Assembly: GCF_937138205.1 (NCBI RefSeq)
Contig: NZ_CAKZOT010000057.1
Location: 41,735-105,734, forward strand
Origin: an uncultured Rhodospira sp.
Lineage (GTDB): Bacteria; Pseudomonadota; Alphaproteobacteria; Rhodospirillales; Rhodospirillaceae
Direction: 5' to 3'
DNA length: 64,000 nt
The position numbers and the translations under genes are program-made. Under the pieces are notes generated by a model. The model saw nothing but the letters and a program-made list of their open reading frames with translations. It searched no databases and was not told the origin of the DNA. The first letter of the stretch is position 1. Each line of letters opens with the position of its first letter. Of the stretch, positions 52,302 through 63,335 are shown in pieces.

Positions 52302-52981
52302 CGACCCTGGTCCTGGCGGCACATCCGGATGACGAAGTCCTGGGCTGCGGGGGAACGATCGCACGGATGGCCGACGACGGCGAGGACGTCCATGTCGTCA
52401 TCGCGGCCGAGGGCGCGACCAGCCGCGACCCAAACCGCGATCGGAGCGCGCGGGCCGGCGACTTGTCGGCCCTGGGCGAGGCCGCGCGCGAGGCCGGGCG
52501 GATCCTCGGCGCGCGATCCGTCGAGTTGCTGGACCTGCCTGACAATCGAATGGATTCCATGGATCGCCTGGATATCGTGAAGATTGTCGAAGGATTGGTG
52601 GCTCGGTGGGCGCCACGCACGGTTTTCACGCATCATGCCGGCGATGTGAATGTCGATCACCGGCGACTGCACGAGGCGGTCGTCACCGCGTGCCGGCCTC
52701 AGCCGGGCCATCCGGTTCGACGCCTGCTCTTTTTCGAGGTCTCGTCCAGCACGGAATGGCAACCGCCGGGCAGCGCGCCACCGTTCCTTCCCAACGTGTT
52801 TGTGGACATATCCGCCTCCCTCGCACGTAAGCGTGATGCGTTGCATGTTTATGATGTTGAAATGCGCCCATGGCCACATGCGCGGTCGGTCGAGGGCGTG
52901 GAACACCTCGCGCGGTGGCGTGGCTCGATCGTTGGCGTGGAGGCGGCTGAAGCCTTCTGCCTGGGCCGGGAAATTGTCTGA
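52298..52981 (+). CDS. PIG-L family deacetylase
   Basis: The 227-residue protein has AAHPDDEVLGCGGTI at the N-terminus and THHAGDVNVDHRRLHEAV in the middle, the zinc-binding His/Asp sites of LmbE/PIG-L N-deacetylases. Family members remove N-acetyl groups from sugars. It sits inside the pseudaminic acid operon with ATGA overlap to pseF and overlap with the pseG-pseH gene. A deacetylase is not part of the standard seven-step route. With the formyltransferase-like gene two genes later it suggests replacement of an N-acetyl by an N-formyl group. That pathway idea is inference. Confidence 0.88.
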   Translation: MTTLVLAAHPDDEVLGCGGTIARMADDGEDVHVVIAAEGATSRDPNRDRSARAGDLSALGEAAREAGRILGARSVELLDLPDNRMDSMDRLDIVKIVEGLVARWAPRTVFTHHAGDVNVDHRRLHEAVVTACRPQPGHPVRRLLFFEVSSSTEWQPPGSAPPFLPNVFVDISASLARKRDALHVYDVEMRPWPHARSVEGVEHLARWRGSIVGVEAAEAFCLGREIV

Positions 52982-54561
52982 TGCGTGTTGCGGTCCGCGC
53001 GGACGCATCGACCCGCATCGGGTCCGGGCATGTGATGCGCTGCCTGACGCTGGCCCAAGCCCTGAGAGAACAGGGCGCCGAGGTGCGCTTCATCTGCCGC
53101 GACCATCCAGGGCACATGGGCGACCGAATCAAGTTGGCTGGCTTGCCGGTCTCGTTGCTGCGGGCTCCGCCGGACTCGCGCCGGCCGATCCCCGACGGAG
53201 ACTATGCCGCCTGGCTCGGTGTACCCATCGACACCGACGCGGCCGAGACCATCTCTGCATTGGATGGCTGGCGACCGGACTGGCTGGTGGTCGACCACTA
53301 TGGGCTCGACCGTGCATGGGAGCAGGTCCTGCGGCCCCATGTTGGCGCTATCCTCGTCATCGACGACCTCGCCAATCGGGCGCACGACTGCGATTTGCTG
53401 CTGGATCAGAATGATCACCCGAAGCCTGCGGCGCGGTACGACGGTCTCGTTCCGGCTGCCTGTCGGCGCCTGTGTGGGCCCGGTTATGCCCTGTTGCGGT
53501 CCGAGTACGCGGCGACCCGACGGCAAATCGGTCCTCGCGACGGTCCGGTGGCGCGAGTCCTCGTGTACTACGGTGCGACCGACCCGACCAACGAGACCGC
53601 CCGTGCCTTGCGCGTCCTGAGCCAGCCGGCGTTCCGGCATCTTTTGGTGGATGTCGTGTTGGGCGTCAACGCGCCCCATCGAGACGAGGTTGTTTCTCTT
53701 GCCACGGCCCGTCCCGGCACAACCGTGCATGAGCCGCGCCCAAGTCTCGCGGACCTGATGGCCCGCGCCGATCTTGCGTTGGGTGCTGGGGGAGCAACGA
53801 CCTGGGAACGCTGTTGCCTTGGTCTGCCGGCCATTGTCACGGCGGTGGCGGCGAATCAAGGGCCCTTGGCGACGGCCCTCGCGGAGGGAGGCCGCGCGGT
53901 GTTCCTGGGATGTCACGACTCGGTGACAGACGACTGTCTGTCCGAGGCCGTGCGCGACCTGCTGGCGGTGCCAGCAAAACGGGAGGCCATCGCGCAGGCC
54001 GCTTTCGCGCTCACGGATGGATGGGGCGCGGCCAAGGTCGCCGAGATCGTGGTCCCGAGCGACGGGCACGATCTCGCGCTCCGGCCGGCCGAGGTTGGCG
54101 ACATGGCCCAGTATTATTTCTGGGTGAACGATCCAAGCGTGCGGGCGCAGGCGTTCGAGACCGAGCCCGTCCCGTGGCCGACGCACAGGGCTTGGTTTCG
54201 CCGCGCTTTGGACAGGGCATCCTGCCATATGCACGTCCTGGAGTTGAAACCGCACGTGCCGGTCGGGCAGGTGCGGATCGAGCAAAAAGGAGAAGAGGAC
54301 GTTATTGACTACAGTGTCGACGCGGCGATGCGCGGGCGTGGCTGGGGGACGCGAATTCTTGTGCTGGCGCGCCAGGTCTGGGATGGCATCGGTCAATCCC
54401 GTGCGCTGCACGGCTATGTCAAAGCAGGCAATGTCGCCTCGCAACGGGCGTTTGTTGCCGCAGGGTTTACGGAACGGCCGCTCGACTCCCTGGACAGTGA
54501 GCCCGGCAGCCTGCATTATGTTTACGTGCCTGAAAACACACGCGAAACGGACCGAAGATGA
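52981..54561 (+). CDS. pseG: Fused PseG (UDP-sugar hydrolase) and PseH (GNAT acetyltransferase)
   Basis: The 526-residue protein joins two enzymes. Residues about 1-345 are PseG: VRADASTRIGSGHVMRCLTLA, WLVVDHYGLDRAWE, VLVIDDLANRAHDCDLLLDQN and ALGAGGATTWERCCLGLP, a GT-B-like hydrolase that removes UDP. Residues about 360-515 are a GNAT domain (LALRPAEVGDMAQYYFWVNDP, VDAAMRGRGWGTRILV for acetyl-CoA, GYVKAGNVASQRAFVAAGF) corresponding to PseH, the N-acetyltransferase acting just before. Fusion of pseH and pseG is known in other bacteria. The start ATG overlaps the PIG-L stop. Confidence 0.92.
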   Translation: MRVAVRADASTRIGSGHVMRCLTLAQALREQGAEVRFICRDHPGHMGDRIKLAGLPVSLLRAPPDSRRPIPDGDYAAWLGVPIDTDAAETISALDGWRPDWLVVDHYGLDRAWEQVLRPHVGAILVIDDLANRAHDCDLLLDQNDHPKPAARYDGLVPAACRRLCGPGYALLRSEYAATRRQIGPRDGPVARVLVYYGATDPTNETARALRVLSQPAFRHLLVDVVLGVNAPHRDEVVSLATARPGTTVHEPRPSLADLMARADLALGAGGATTWERCCLGLPAIVTAVAANQGPLATALAEGGRAVFLGCHDSVTDDCLSEAVRDLLAVPAKREAIAQAAFALTDGWGAAKVAEIVVPSDGHDLALRPAEVGDMAQYYFWVNDPSVRAQAFETEPVPWPTHRAWFRRALDRASCHMHVLELKPHVPVGQVRIEQKGEEDVIDYSVDAAMRGRGWGTRILVLARQVWDGIGQSRALHGYVKAGNVASQRAFVAAGFTERPLDSLDSEPGSLHYVYVPENTRETDRR

Positions 54562-55262
54562 CGCTGCCGCCGCAATCCTATGTCATCGCTTCGGACCGGC
54601 CATGGAACGCCGGCCTGGTCGAGCGGGTGTCGGCGCGGTGCGGGAAAACGGTCCACCCCATCACGGAAAAGGGCGCGTTGACACCGGCGCATCTTGAGGC
54701 TCTGGCGCCGCGTTTCGTGTTTTTTCCGCATTGGTCGTACAAAATTCCAAAAGCCGTTTTCGAGGCGTATCCCTGCGTCATTTTCCATATGACGGACCTG
54801 CCGTACGGTCGGGGCGGCAGTCCGCTGCAGAACTTGATCGTACGCGGGCATCGCGAGACCAAAATCACGGCCCTGCGCTGTGTCGAGGCCTTTGACGCCG
54901 GCCCTGTTTACATGAAGCGCCCGCTTAGTCTGCTTGGCGCTGCCGAGGAAATCTTTCTGCGCGCCGACCGGATCATAGAAGACATGATCGTTGAGATCGT
55001 GGCGACCGAACCCGTCCCGGTTCCGCAGGAGGGCGAGCCGGTCGTGTTTCGCCGGCGCACCCCAAGCGACGGCAATCTGGCCCAAGCCACCGACCTGGAC
55101 GGTCTCTACGATATGATCCGTATGCTCGATGCCCAGGGATATCCAGCCGCCTTTGTGGAGGTCGGTCCGTTTCGTCTGGACTTCACGCGGGCCATCCGTC
55201 GATGCGATGGCGTCGTCGCGGATGTCCGCATCACGCGACGCGAGGAGGCGTCCAATGACTGA
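54558..55262 (+). CDS. Formyltransferase-fold protein of the pse operon
   Basis: The 234-residue product resembles methionyl-tRNA formyltransferase-type enzymes that act on sugar nucleotides. VIFHMTDLPYGRGGSPLQNLI corresponds to the catalytic loop with the conserved His, and ALRCVEAFDAGPVYMKRPLSL to the loop with the catalytic Asp. The Asn usually two residues before the His (N-x-H) is not seen (I-F-H instead), so activity needs proof. The expected reaction is N-formylation from 10-formyl-tetrahydrofolate. It overlaps pseG-pseH by four bases and pseI by eight. Confidence 0.8.
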   Translation: MTLPPQSYVIASDRPWNAGLVERVSARCGKTVHPITEKGALTPAHLEALAPRFVFFPHWSYKIPKAVFEAYPCVIFHMTDLPYGRGGSPLQNLIVRGHRETKITALRCVEAFDAGPVYMKRPLSLLGAAEEIFLRADRIIEDMIVEIVATEPVPVPQEGEPVVFRRRTPSDGNLAQATDLDGLYDMIRMLDAQGYPAAFVEVGPFRLDFTRAIRRCDGVVADVRITRREEASND

Positions 55263-56334
55263 TGCCATGGTTGGCGCTGACGGGATGTCGTTCGGAAGCT
55301 GCCTCATCGGCCGCGCCCACAGGCCTTTCGTGATCGCCGAGATGTCGGGCAACCATAACCAGTCGCTCGACCGTGCCCTGGCCATTGTCGAGGCGGCGGC
55401 GGACGCGGGCGCCCACGGCCTGAAGCTGCAGACGTACACCCCCGATACGATGACACTCGATGTGGATCGCGATGACTTCCTGATCACGGGCAAGGACAAC
55501 CCGTGGACGGGTCGCCGCCTGCACGAACTCTACCGAGAGGCCATGACGCCGTGGGAGTGGCACGAGCCTCTCTTCAAGCGGGCGCGCGACCTCGGCATGA
55601 TCCCCCTCAGCACGCCGTTCGACGACACGGCGGTGGAGCTGCTGGAGGACCTGGACGCGGCCGTCTACAAGATCGCGTCGTTCGAAAGCAATCACCTGCC
55701 CCTGCTGCGCCGGGTGGCGGCCACCGGCAAGCCGGTGATCATGTCCACGGGCATGGCGACTCTCGGGGAACTGGATCTGGCGGTTCGAACGCTGCGGGGC
55801 GCCGGCTGTCGCGACATCGTGCTTCTGAAATGCACCAGCACCTATCCGGCCACGCCCGAGAACACGAACATTCTGACCATCCCGCACATGCGCGAGCTGT
55901 TCGGCTGCGAGGTGGGGCTGTCCGACCACACCCACGGGATCGGGGTCGCGGTGGCCAGCGTGGCCCTGGGTGCTACGGTGATCGAGAAGCACTTCACGCT
56001 ACGCCGCGCGGACGGCGGCGTGGACTCGACGTTCTCCATGGAGCCGGAGGAGATGAAGGCGCTGGTGACCGAGACCGAACGGGCGTGGCAGGCGCTGGGC
56101 CACGTCTCGTATGGTCCCACGGCGGCCGAGCAGGGGTCGCGCGCCTTCCGCCGGTCGCTGTACGTCGTGCGGGACTGTCCGCCCGGCCATGCGCTGAGCG
56201 CCGACGATCTTCGGATCGTCCGTCCCGGACACGGGCTGGAGCCGGTGGCGTGGGACGATGTCATCGGCCTGACCCTGCCGCGCGGGGCCCGGCGGGGCGA
56301 TGCGGTGACGTTCGATCTGTTCCGGACGTCCTGA
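55255..56334 (+). CDS. pseI: Pseudaminic acid synthase
   Basis: The 359-residue NeuB-family enzyme condenses the altropyranose with PEP. Motifs: FVIAEMSGNHNQSLDRALAI, HGLKLQTYTPDTMT, PLSTPFDDTAVELLEDL, ASFESNHLPLLRRVA, STGMATLGELD, TSTYPATPENTNI, GLSDHTHGIGVAVA and EKHFTLRRADGGVDSTFSMEP, and a C-terminal SAF (antifreeze-like) domain (about 290-355). The wording MSGNHN and KLQTYTPDT is PseI-like as opposed to NeuB or LegI. GAGGAGG lies 8 nt before the ATG at 55255. Last gene of the operon. Confidence 0.95.
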   Translation: MTDAMVGADGMSFGSCLIGRAHRPFVIAEMSGNHNQSLDRALAIVEAAADAGAHGLKLQTYTPDTMTLDVDRDDFLITGKDNPWTGRRLHELYREAMTPWEWHEPLFKRARDLGMIPLSTPFDDTAVELLEDLDAAVYKIASFESNHLPLLRRVAATGKPVIMSTGMATLGELDLAVRTLRGAGCRDIVLLKCTSTYPATPENTNILTIPHMRELFGCEVGLSDHTHGIGVAVASVALGATVIEKHFTLRRADGGVDSTFSMEPEEMKALVTETERAWQALGHVSYGPTAAEQGSRAFRRSLYVVRDCPPGHALSADDLRIVRPGHGLEPVAWDDVIGLTLPRGARRGDAVTFDLFRTS

Positions 56335-56394
56335 CCGCGTCTGGCTCTCGTCTTCTCCCGTTCAGGGCCGCACCGGTCCCTGCCAGGACAACAA

Positions 56395-56426
56395 CAAGGG
56401 GCCAGCCCGCCCAGGCTAACCCCTTG
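56395..56426 (-). terminator. Bidirectional terminator between pseI and tRNA-Ala
   Basis: CAAGGGG / CCCCTTG with an inner AGCC / GGCT stem. On the minus strand it is followed by TTGTTGTTGTCC, so it should end the tRNA transcript; on the plus strand it is followed by ATTTCATT. Confidence 0.7.
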
Positions 56427-56433
56427 ATTTCAT

Positions 56434-56509
56434 TGGTGGAGCCGAGGGGAATCGAACCCCTGACCTCAGCAGTGCGATTGCTGCGCTCTCCCAACTGAGC
56501 TACGGCCCC
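56434..56509 (-). tRNA. tRNA-Ala (anticodon CGC)
   Basis: The minus strand folds into a full cloverleaf of 76 nt including encoded CCA. The acceptor stem GGGGCCG/CGGCTCC has the G3-U70 wobble pair that identifies alanine tRNAs. The anticodon stem CAGCA/TGCTG encloses the loop ATCGCAC, giving anticodon CGC for GCG codons. The T loop TTCGATT is intact. Confidence 0.95.
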
Positions 56510-56745
56510 GGGAAGCGCCGCGCGGTGGCCCGGCGCGGCGGAGAGACGGGACGATGCTGCGCGGCGCCGGCAAAGTCAAGCCTCGCGTCGTGATCAAACC
56601 GAACGACGGCGGGTGTATGCCGCGATCGGGTCGACTGGCGTGATCTCGGCCCCGTCTCCCCCTTTGCAAACACTCCCAAACCCATTAAATACGGAGCACC
56701 TTCGGGTTGCCATTAAATTTAACGTTCGCAGATCGGAGTTTTAGC

Positions 56746-57720
56746 ATGGACACGACCCCCGCCATCGATGCGACCACCCATGTCCGGGGGCGCATCTATG
56801 ACAGCATCACCGAGACCATCGGCGCCACGCCGCTGGTTCGCCTGTCCCGCTTCGGTGAGGCGCACGGCGCCAAGGGCGACATCCTCGGCAAATGCGAGTT
56901 CTTCAACCCGCTGGCCTCGGTGAAGGACCGCATCGGCGTCTCGATGATCGAGGCCGCCGAGGCCGAGGGCCGCATCAAGCCGGGCGCCACCCTGGTCGAG
57001 CCCACGTCGGGCAACACCGGCATCGCCCTGGCCTTCGTCGCCGCCGCCAAGGGCTACCGTTTGATCCTCACCATGCCGGAAAGCATGTCGATCGAGCGCC
57101 GCAAGATGCTCCAGCTTCTGGGAGCCGAACTCGACCTGACGCCGCCGGCCAAGGGCATGAACGGCGCCGTCGAACGCGCCCGGGAACTGGTGGACACGAT
57201 CCCCGGCGCCGTCATGCTGCAGCAGTTCGAGAACCCGGCCAACCCGGCGATCCACCGCCGCACCACCGCCGAGGAGATCTGGGCGGATACCGATGGGACG
57301 GTCGACGTGGTGGTTTCCGGCATCGGCACCGGCGGCACCATCACCGGCGTCGGCGAGGTGTTGAAGGCGCGCAAGCCCTCCGTCCGCATGGTGGCGGTCG
57401 AGCCCGAGGACAGCCCCATCCTGAGCGGCGGCACGCCCGGGCCGCACAAGATCCAGGGCATCGGCGCCAACTTCGTGCCGGCAATCCTCAACACCGGCAT
57501 CTATGACGAGGTGCTGGGCATCGGCAACGAGACCGCCTTTGCCACCGCGCGCGAGGTGGCGCGGCTGGAGGGCCTGCCGGTGGGCATTTCGTCCGGCGCG
57601 GCGCTGGCGGCGGCGGCCGAGGTCGCCAGCCGGGACGACATGACCGGCAAGACCATCGTCGTCGTGCTGCCGTCGTTCGCCGAACGGTACCTGTCCACGC
57701 CCCTGTTCGAGGGATTGTAA
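56746..57720 (+). CDS. cysK: Cysteine synthase A (O-acetylserine sulfhydrylase)
   Basis: The 324-residue PLP enzyme makes cysteine from O-acetylserine and sulfide. Seen are [13 protein letters not shown], the PLP lysine Lys60 in [13 protein letters not shown], the substrate loop [15 protein letters not shown] phosphate loop [14 protein letters not shown] and [12 protein letters not shown]. The start at 56746 has CGGAG 9 nt upstream; the earlier frame from 56707 is less likely. The leader is AT-rich and has CCATTAAAT twice (about 56681 and 56709), which could be part of a promoter or operator. Confidence 0.94.
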   Translation: MDTTPAIDATTHVRGRIYDSITETIGATPLVRLSRFGEAHGAKGDILGKCEFFNPLASVKDRIGVSMIEAAEAEGRIKPGATLVEPTSGNTGIALAFVAAAKGYRLILTMPESMSIERRKMLQLLGAELDLTPPAKGMNGAVERARELVDTIPGAVMLQQFENPANPAIHRRTTAEEIWADTDGTVDVVVSGIGTGGTITGVGEVLKARKPSVRMVAVEPEDSPILSGGTPGPHKIQGIGANFVPAILNTGIYDEVLGIGNETAFATAREVARLEGLPVGISSGAALAAAAEVASRDDMTGKTIVVVLPSFAERYLSTPLFEGL

Positions 57721-57773
57721 CAGCGCTGGCGCTCCCGTCGGGATGACAGATGTGTTTGTTTCAAATCATAAAA

Positions 57774-57810
57774 CGTCATCCCGAACGCCCCGACAGGGGC
57801 GGAGGGATCT
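57774..57810. repeat. Repeat family B, copy 1
   Basis: Bounded by CGTCATCCCGAA and GAGGGATCT with an inner hairpin. It is preceded by an inverted TCGGGATGAC (57738-57747). A second copy is at 63899-63935. Confidence 0.65.
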
Positions 57811-57836
57811 CGGGCGGTTGAAGACGCCAAGCTACC

Positions 57837-57940
57837 CGTCATTGCGAGGCGCGGCGCGCCGAAGCAGTCCAGGACGAATATTTGTGTTTCCCGCTCTGGA
57901 TTGCGTCGCCCTTATGTTCCGATGAGGGCTCGCGATGACG
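57837..57940. repeat. Repeat family A, copy 2
   Basis: 104 bp from CGTCATTGCGAG to CTCGCGATGACG, with the inner GAAGCAGTCCAG / CTCTGGATTGCG pair. More diverged than copies 1 and 3. It lies between cysK and guaB. Confidence 0.8.
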
Positions 57941-57978
57941 ACATTTGGTTCAGTTCGGCGGGCTTTTTTCCAAGGCCC

Positions 57979-60343
<2,365 letters not shown>

Positions 60344-60347
<4 letters not shown>

Positions 60348-61345
60348 GCCATGACCCCGGCGGCGCGCATCAGGTCCATCAACACGCCCTCGCGGATGCC
60401 CCGGTCGGCGATGCGCAGACGCCCCACCGGCCACAGATCGCAGATGGCCTCCAGGATGGCGCAGCCCGAGACCACCAGATCGGCGCGGTCGGTGCCGATG
60501 CAGGGATGGCGGGCGCGCTGCTCGCAGGTCATCTCGCGCAGGCGCCGACTGACGGCCATGATGGAGATGAAGTCAACCTCCAGGCCGTCGACGCTGTCCC
60601 GGTTGTAGCGCGGCAGGTCGAGCATCACGCCGCCCAGCGTGGTGACGGTCCCGGACGTTCCGAGCATCTGGATCGTCTCGCCGGCGGCCAGCCGGTCGGC
60701 GATTCGGTGGCGTCGGTCGAAGGCCGACAGGGCGGCGGCCACATCCTGCTTGACGGCGCCGTAGGAGAGCTCGCACAGGTCGCCGCCGCGTGCCTCGGCC
60801 ACCGTCACGACGCCCAGCGGCAGCGAGGTCACGTCGACGATGCACGGATCGATGGCGCCGTTGGGTCCGCCGCGCGGGACCACCCACATCAGCTCGGTGC
60901 TGCCGCCGCCGATGTCGAACACCACGGCCCCCTCGCACCCGGGCCGCAGCAACGGGGCGCAGCCGGCCAGGGCGAGGCGGGCCTCTTCCTCGGCCGGGAT
61001 GATCTCCAGACGCAGGCCCGTCTCCGCTGCCGCGCGGTCGAGGAAGGCGGCGCCGTTGACCGCGTGGCGGCAGGCGGCGGTGGCCACCATGCGCGCGCCC
61101 GTGACGCGGTGGCGGCCGATCTTGCGGGCACACGCGCGCAGGGCGTCAATGGTGCGGCTCATGGCGACCGTCGACAGGCGGCCGGTCTCGTGCAGGCCCT
61201 CACCCAGGCGGGTGATGCGGGAGAAGGAATCGACCACGCGGAAGCCGCCGCGCGGGTCGGGCCGGGCGGCCAACATGCGGCAGTTGTTGGTGCCGAGATC
61301 GACCGCCACGAAGATGGGCCGGCCGAGCGCGGCCGGCGACGCCAT
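60344..61345 (-). CDS. Ppx/GppA family phosphatase
   Basis: The 333-residue protein of the actin-like ATPase fold has FVAVDLGTNNCRMLAA (phosphate 1), VFDIGGGSTELMWV (phosphate 2), and MLGTSGTVTTLGGV. It should be an exopolyphosphatase or pppGpp phosphatase; the two cannot be told apart by sequence here. I chose the ATG at 61345, directly before the conserved domain. The frame stays open to a TTG at 61591, but that TTG lies in the terminal repeat of the element at 61584-61881, and the extra 82 residues are Ala/Pro-rich. Translationally coupled to rlmE. Confidence 0.88.
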
Positions 61346-61583
61346 CGGGCCGAGGGACGGGGGCTGCCCCGTCGGCGCGGGCCGCCGATCAACACACACC
61401 GCCCCATCCGCACCAACCGCCGCGGCTTCCAACGCGGCGACCGTCGCGGATCCTGTCGCTGACCTGGGCGGGCGCTCGAACGGCACGGGTCCTCTCGGAT
61501 CAATGGGCTGGCGGTTGGGTGGCGGTGGTACGTCTATAGGATCGTAAAGCACATCGACCCGGCATGGAAACGGCAATGTCCGG

Positions 61584-61881
61584 CAGGGCAATCGGGTGAA
61601 CGACCCCTGTGGGAGCGAAAACCCGCATGAGTGAATTGTTTCCCCTAAAGAACACGCAATCCGTCATTGCGAGGAACGAAGTGACGAAGCAATCCAGGGC
61701 TTGTGGGGCGGGGGTTGGCCCCCGCCCCACAAGGGGGCAATCCAGGGCGAATACATCATGAAGACGCCCTGGATTGCTTCGCCCGCGTCTTGCGACGCGG
61801 GCTCGCAATGACGGGTTTTGTGCGGGCCTCTACCCCGGATGGCCGTCTCGACGATGGGCCTCCGTTCACCCGATTGCCCTG
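61584..61881. mobile_element. 298-bp MITE-like element with 19-bp inverted repeats and 10-bp target duplication
   Basis: CAGGGCAATCGGGTGAACG at 61584-61602 is exactly inverted at 61863-61881. The direct repeat CAATGTCCGG flanks it at 61574-61583 and 61882-61891. No coding capacity. CAGGG ends and an 8-10 bp duplication are features of ISAs1-type elements, so this may be a deletion derivative mobilised by one. It contains repeat family A copy 3. Confidence 0.82.
61662..61813. repeat. Repeat family A, copy 3 (nested in the MITE-like element)
   Basis: 152 bp from CGTCATTGCGAG to CTCGCAATGACG. The inner GAAGCAATCCAGGG / CCCTGGATTGCTTC pair is perfect, and a CGCGTCTTGCGACGCG hairpin lies near the right end. 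Confidence 0.88.
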
Positions 61882-61929
61882 CAATGTCCGGGCGCGACGA
61901 CGTTGGCTTTCTTGGCTGGCGCGTTTGTG

Positions 61930-62328
61930 TCAGGTTGCGGTGAAGCCCCAGGACGCGACCCGCGCGACGGGCTGGTTGCGGCCCAGCGCCTGCATTCCGG
62001 TGATGACTCGCGTCAACATCCAGACGACCCACGCCAGCAGGAGCAGGTACCCGATCAGAATCAGCGACAGGAGGCCACCCACGACCATGGCCAGCAACCC
62101 GATCCAAAACGTTCGGATTTGGAAGGTGAAATGGCTGCCAAGGACGGTGTCACGCGCCTTGCCGCGATTGATGTAAGCCAGGATCACGCCGACCAGGGCC
62201 GTGATCGGAAAGAAGAGGCCGGCCAGATAGAGGATATAGATCAGGTTCGCCGATCCTTGTCCCTCCAGGCCGATCTCAAGACTGTTCGTGCCCCCGTTCG
62301 TTGGCGGTTTGGGCGCATTGTCGGACAT
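61930..62328 (-). CDS. Small membrane protein, DUF4870/TIC20-like
   Basis: The 132-residue product has three hydrophobic segments (LIYILYLAGLFFPITALVGVILAYI, FWIGLLAMVVGGLLSLILIGYLLLLAWVV in two parts) with the conserved SHFTFQIRTFW between the first and second, as in DUF4870-type proteins. The N-terminal 25 residues are polar. AGAGG lies 6 nt before the ATG at 62328. Function unknown. Confidence 0.72.
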   Translation of the reverse strand: MSDNAPKPPTNGGTNSLEIGLEGQGSANLIYILYLAGLFFPITALVGVILAYINRGKARDTVLGSHFTFQIRTFWIGLLAMVVGGLLSLILIGYLLLLAWVVWMLTRVITGMQALGRNQPVARVASWGFTAT

Positions 62329-62425
62329 GCTGAACCTCTCCCCTCTTTCTCCGTAACGTGCTCGGGCCATTCACGACGCCCGTGGATGTATTGTTTGAGC
62401 CCGCCGGTCCGTTCCATCATGCTAG

Positions 62426-62486
62426 AGCAGAGTCATGTGAACAATCTGAATCACCCCGTGTTTCAGAGTGTTCACGTGACTCTGCT
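62426..62486. repeat. 61-bp near-perfect palindrome
   Basis: Arms of 25 bp (62426-62450 and 62462-62486, starting AGCAGAGTCATGTGAAC) match inversely with two mismatches, around an 11-nt loop. It lies in a 430-bp gene-free stretch (62329-62757). It may be a terminator for neither neighbour (both are divergent from it) or a dispersed palindromic repeat. Confidence 0.7.
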
Positions 62487-62757
62487 CAAAATCAAATCGT
62501 TAGGGCGGATTCACGCGTCCCATATGCCCTGCCGAGCGGGTCAAATGGCACGCGATCTGCGCTAGGCGCCTTGCCCGATTGGTAGGTGCACCCGGGGGGC
62601 CGGATGATTCTGTCTGGTCGCGTTTGCGTCATGCTATCGTCTCCGCAGATCTCATCCACGGTTACAGGGCCTCCGTACAACGTCACGGTGATCACCGGCG
62701 AGGCGTGGCGTGTTCCGGAGGGGGCCCATGAGCGGCGCGAACAGGGAGAGACCAAGC

Positions 62758-63162
62758 ATGGCGCGGTGGTGGATCGTGTTGGGCGCCGTCATGGGCCTGC
62801 TCTCGGTGGCCCTGGGGGCCTTCGCCGCGCACGGCCTGGAGGCGCGGGGCGATGCGCGGGCGGTGGAACTGGTGCGAACGGCGGCGCGCTATCAGGCCAT
62901 TCACGCCATCGCCCTGGTGCTGTGCGGGGTGCTGAGCGTGCTGGCCGGGCCGGGCTCGGGGGTCGCGCGCTGGGCCGGCCGCGCGGGCGCGCTGTTCCTG
63001 GCCGGGATCGTGCTGTTCTGCGGCGCCTTGTACGGGATCGCCCTGGCCGGCTGGCCGCTGGGGATGGTCGCCCCCTTTGGCGGAACAGCGTTCATGCTGG
63101 GCTGGGCGGGGCTGGCCGTGGCCGGCTGGCGTCTCGCCCCGTCCGGTCCCGGAAAAAGCTGA
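62758..63162 (+). CDS. DUF423 family membrane protein (YgdD-like)
   Basis: The 134-residue protein has four membrane helices and the DUF423 start MARWWIVLGAVMGLLSVALGAFAAHGLEAR, with TAARYQAIHAIAL following and PFGGTAFMLGWAGLA near the end. Function unknown. The ATG at 62758 agrees with the family; an ATG at 62728 has the better Shine-Dalgarno (GGAGGGGG) and would add ten polar residues. Confidence 0.85.
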   Translation: MARWWIVLGAVMGLLSVALGAFAAHGLEARGDARAVELVRTAARYQAIHAIALVLCGVLSVLAGPGSGVARWAGRAGALFLAGIVLFCGALYGIALAGWPLGMVAPFGGTAFMLGWAGLAVAGWRLAPSGPGKS

Positions 63163-63290
63163 GGCGCGACCGTTGCGGGCTGTTGGATTCCGGGGCGAGT
63201 CCGGGTACAAGCGTGGTGTAGCATATGAAAGTGCTGTTCGGCGGGCGTTCAGGTGAAGGTGTACTCGGTCGGCACGCAACGCCAGGTTGG

Positions 63291-63335
63291 CCGTTCGTCG
63301 TGTGGCTGTTCGTCGTGTGGCTGTTCGTCGTGGGC
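63291..63335 (+). repeat. Three tandem 15-bp units upstream of divK
   Basis: The unit CTGTTCGTCGTGTGG occurs three times with small changes, ending 22 bp before the divK start. It could be slippage or a binding-site array. Confidence 0.7.

Noticed and set aside
61346..61591. Longer ppx/gppA reading frame from TTG at 61591
   Set aside because: The TTG lies in the terminal repeat of the MITE-like element and the added residues are low complexity, outside the conserved domain.
63291..63335. CRISPR-like array
   Set aside because: The units are contiguous 15-bp tandem repeats without spacers, and no cas gene is present.
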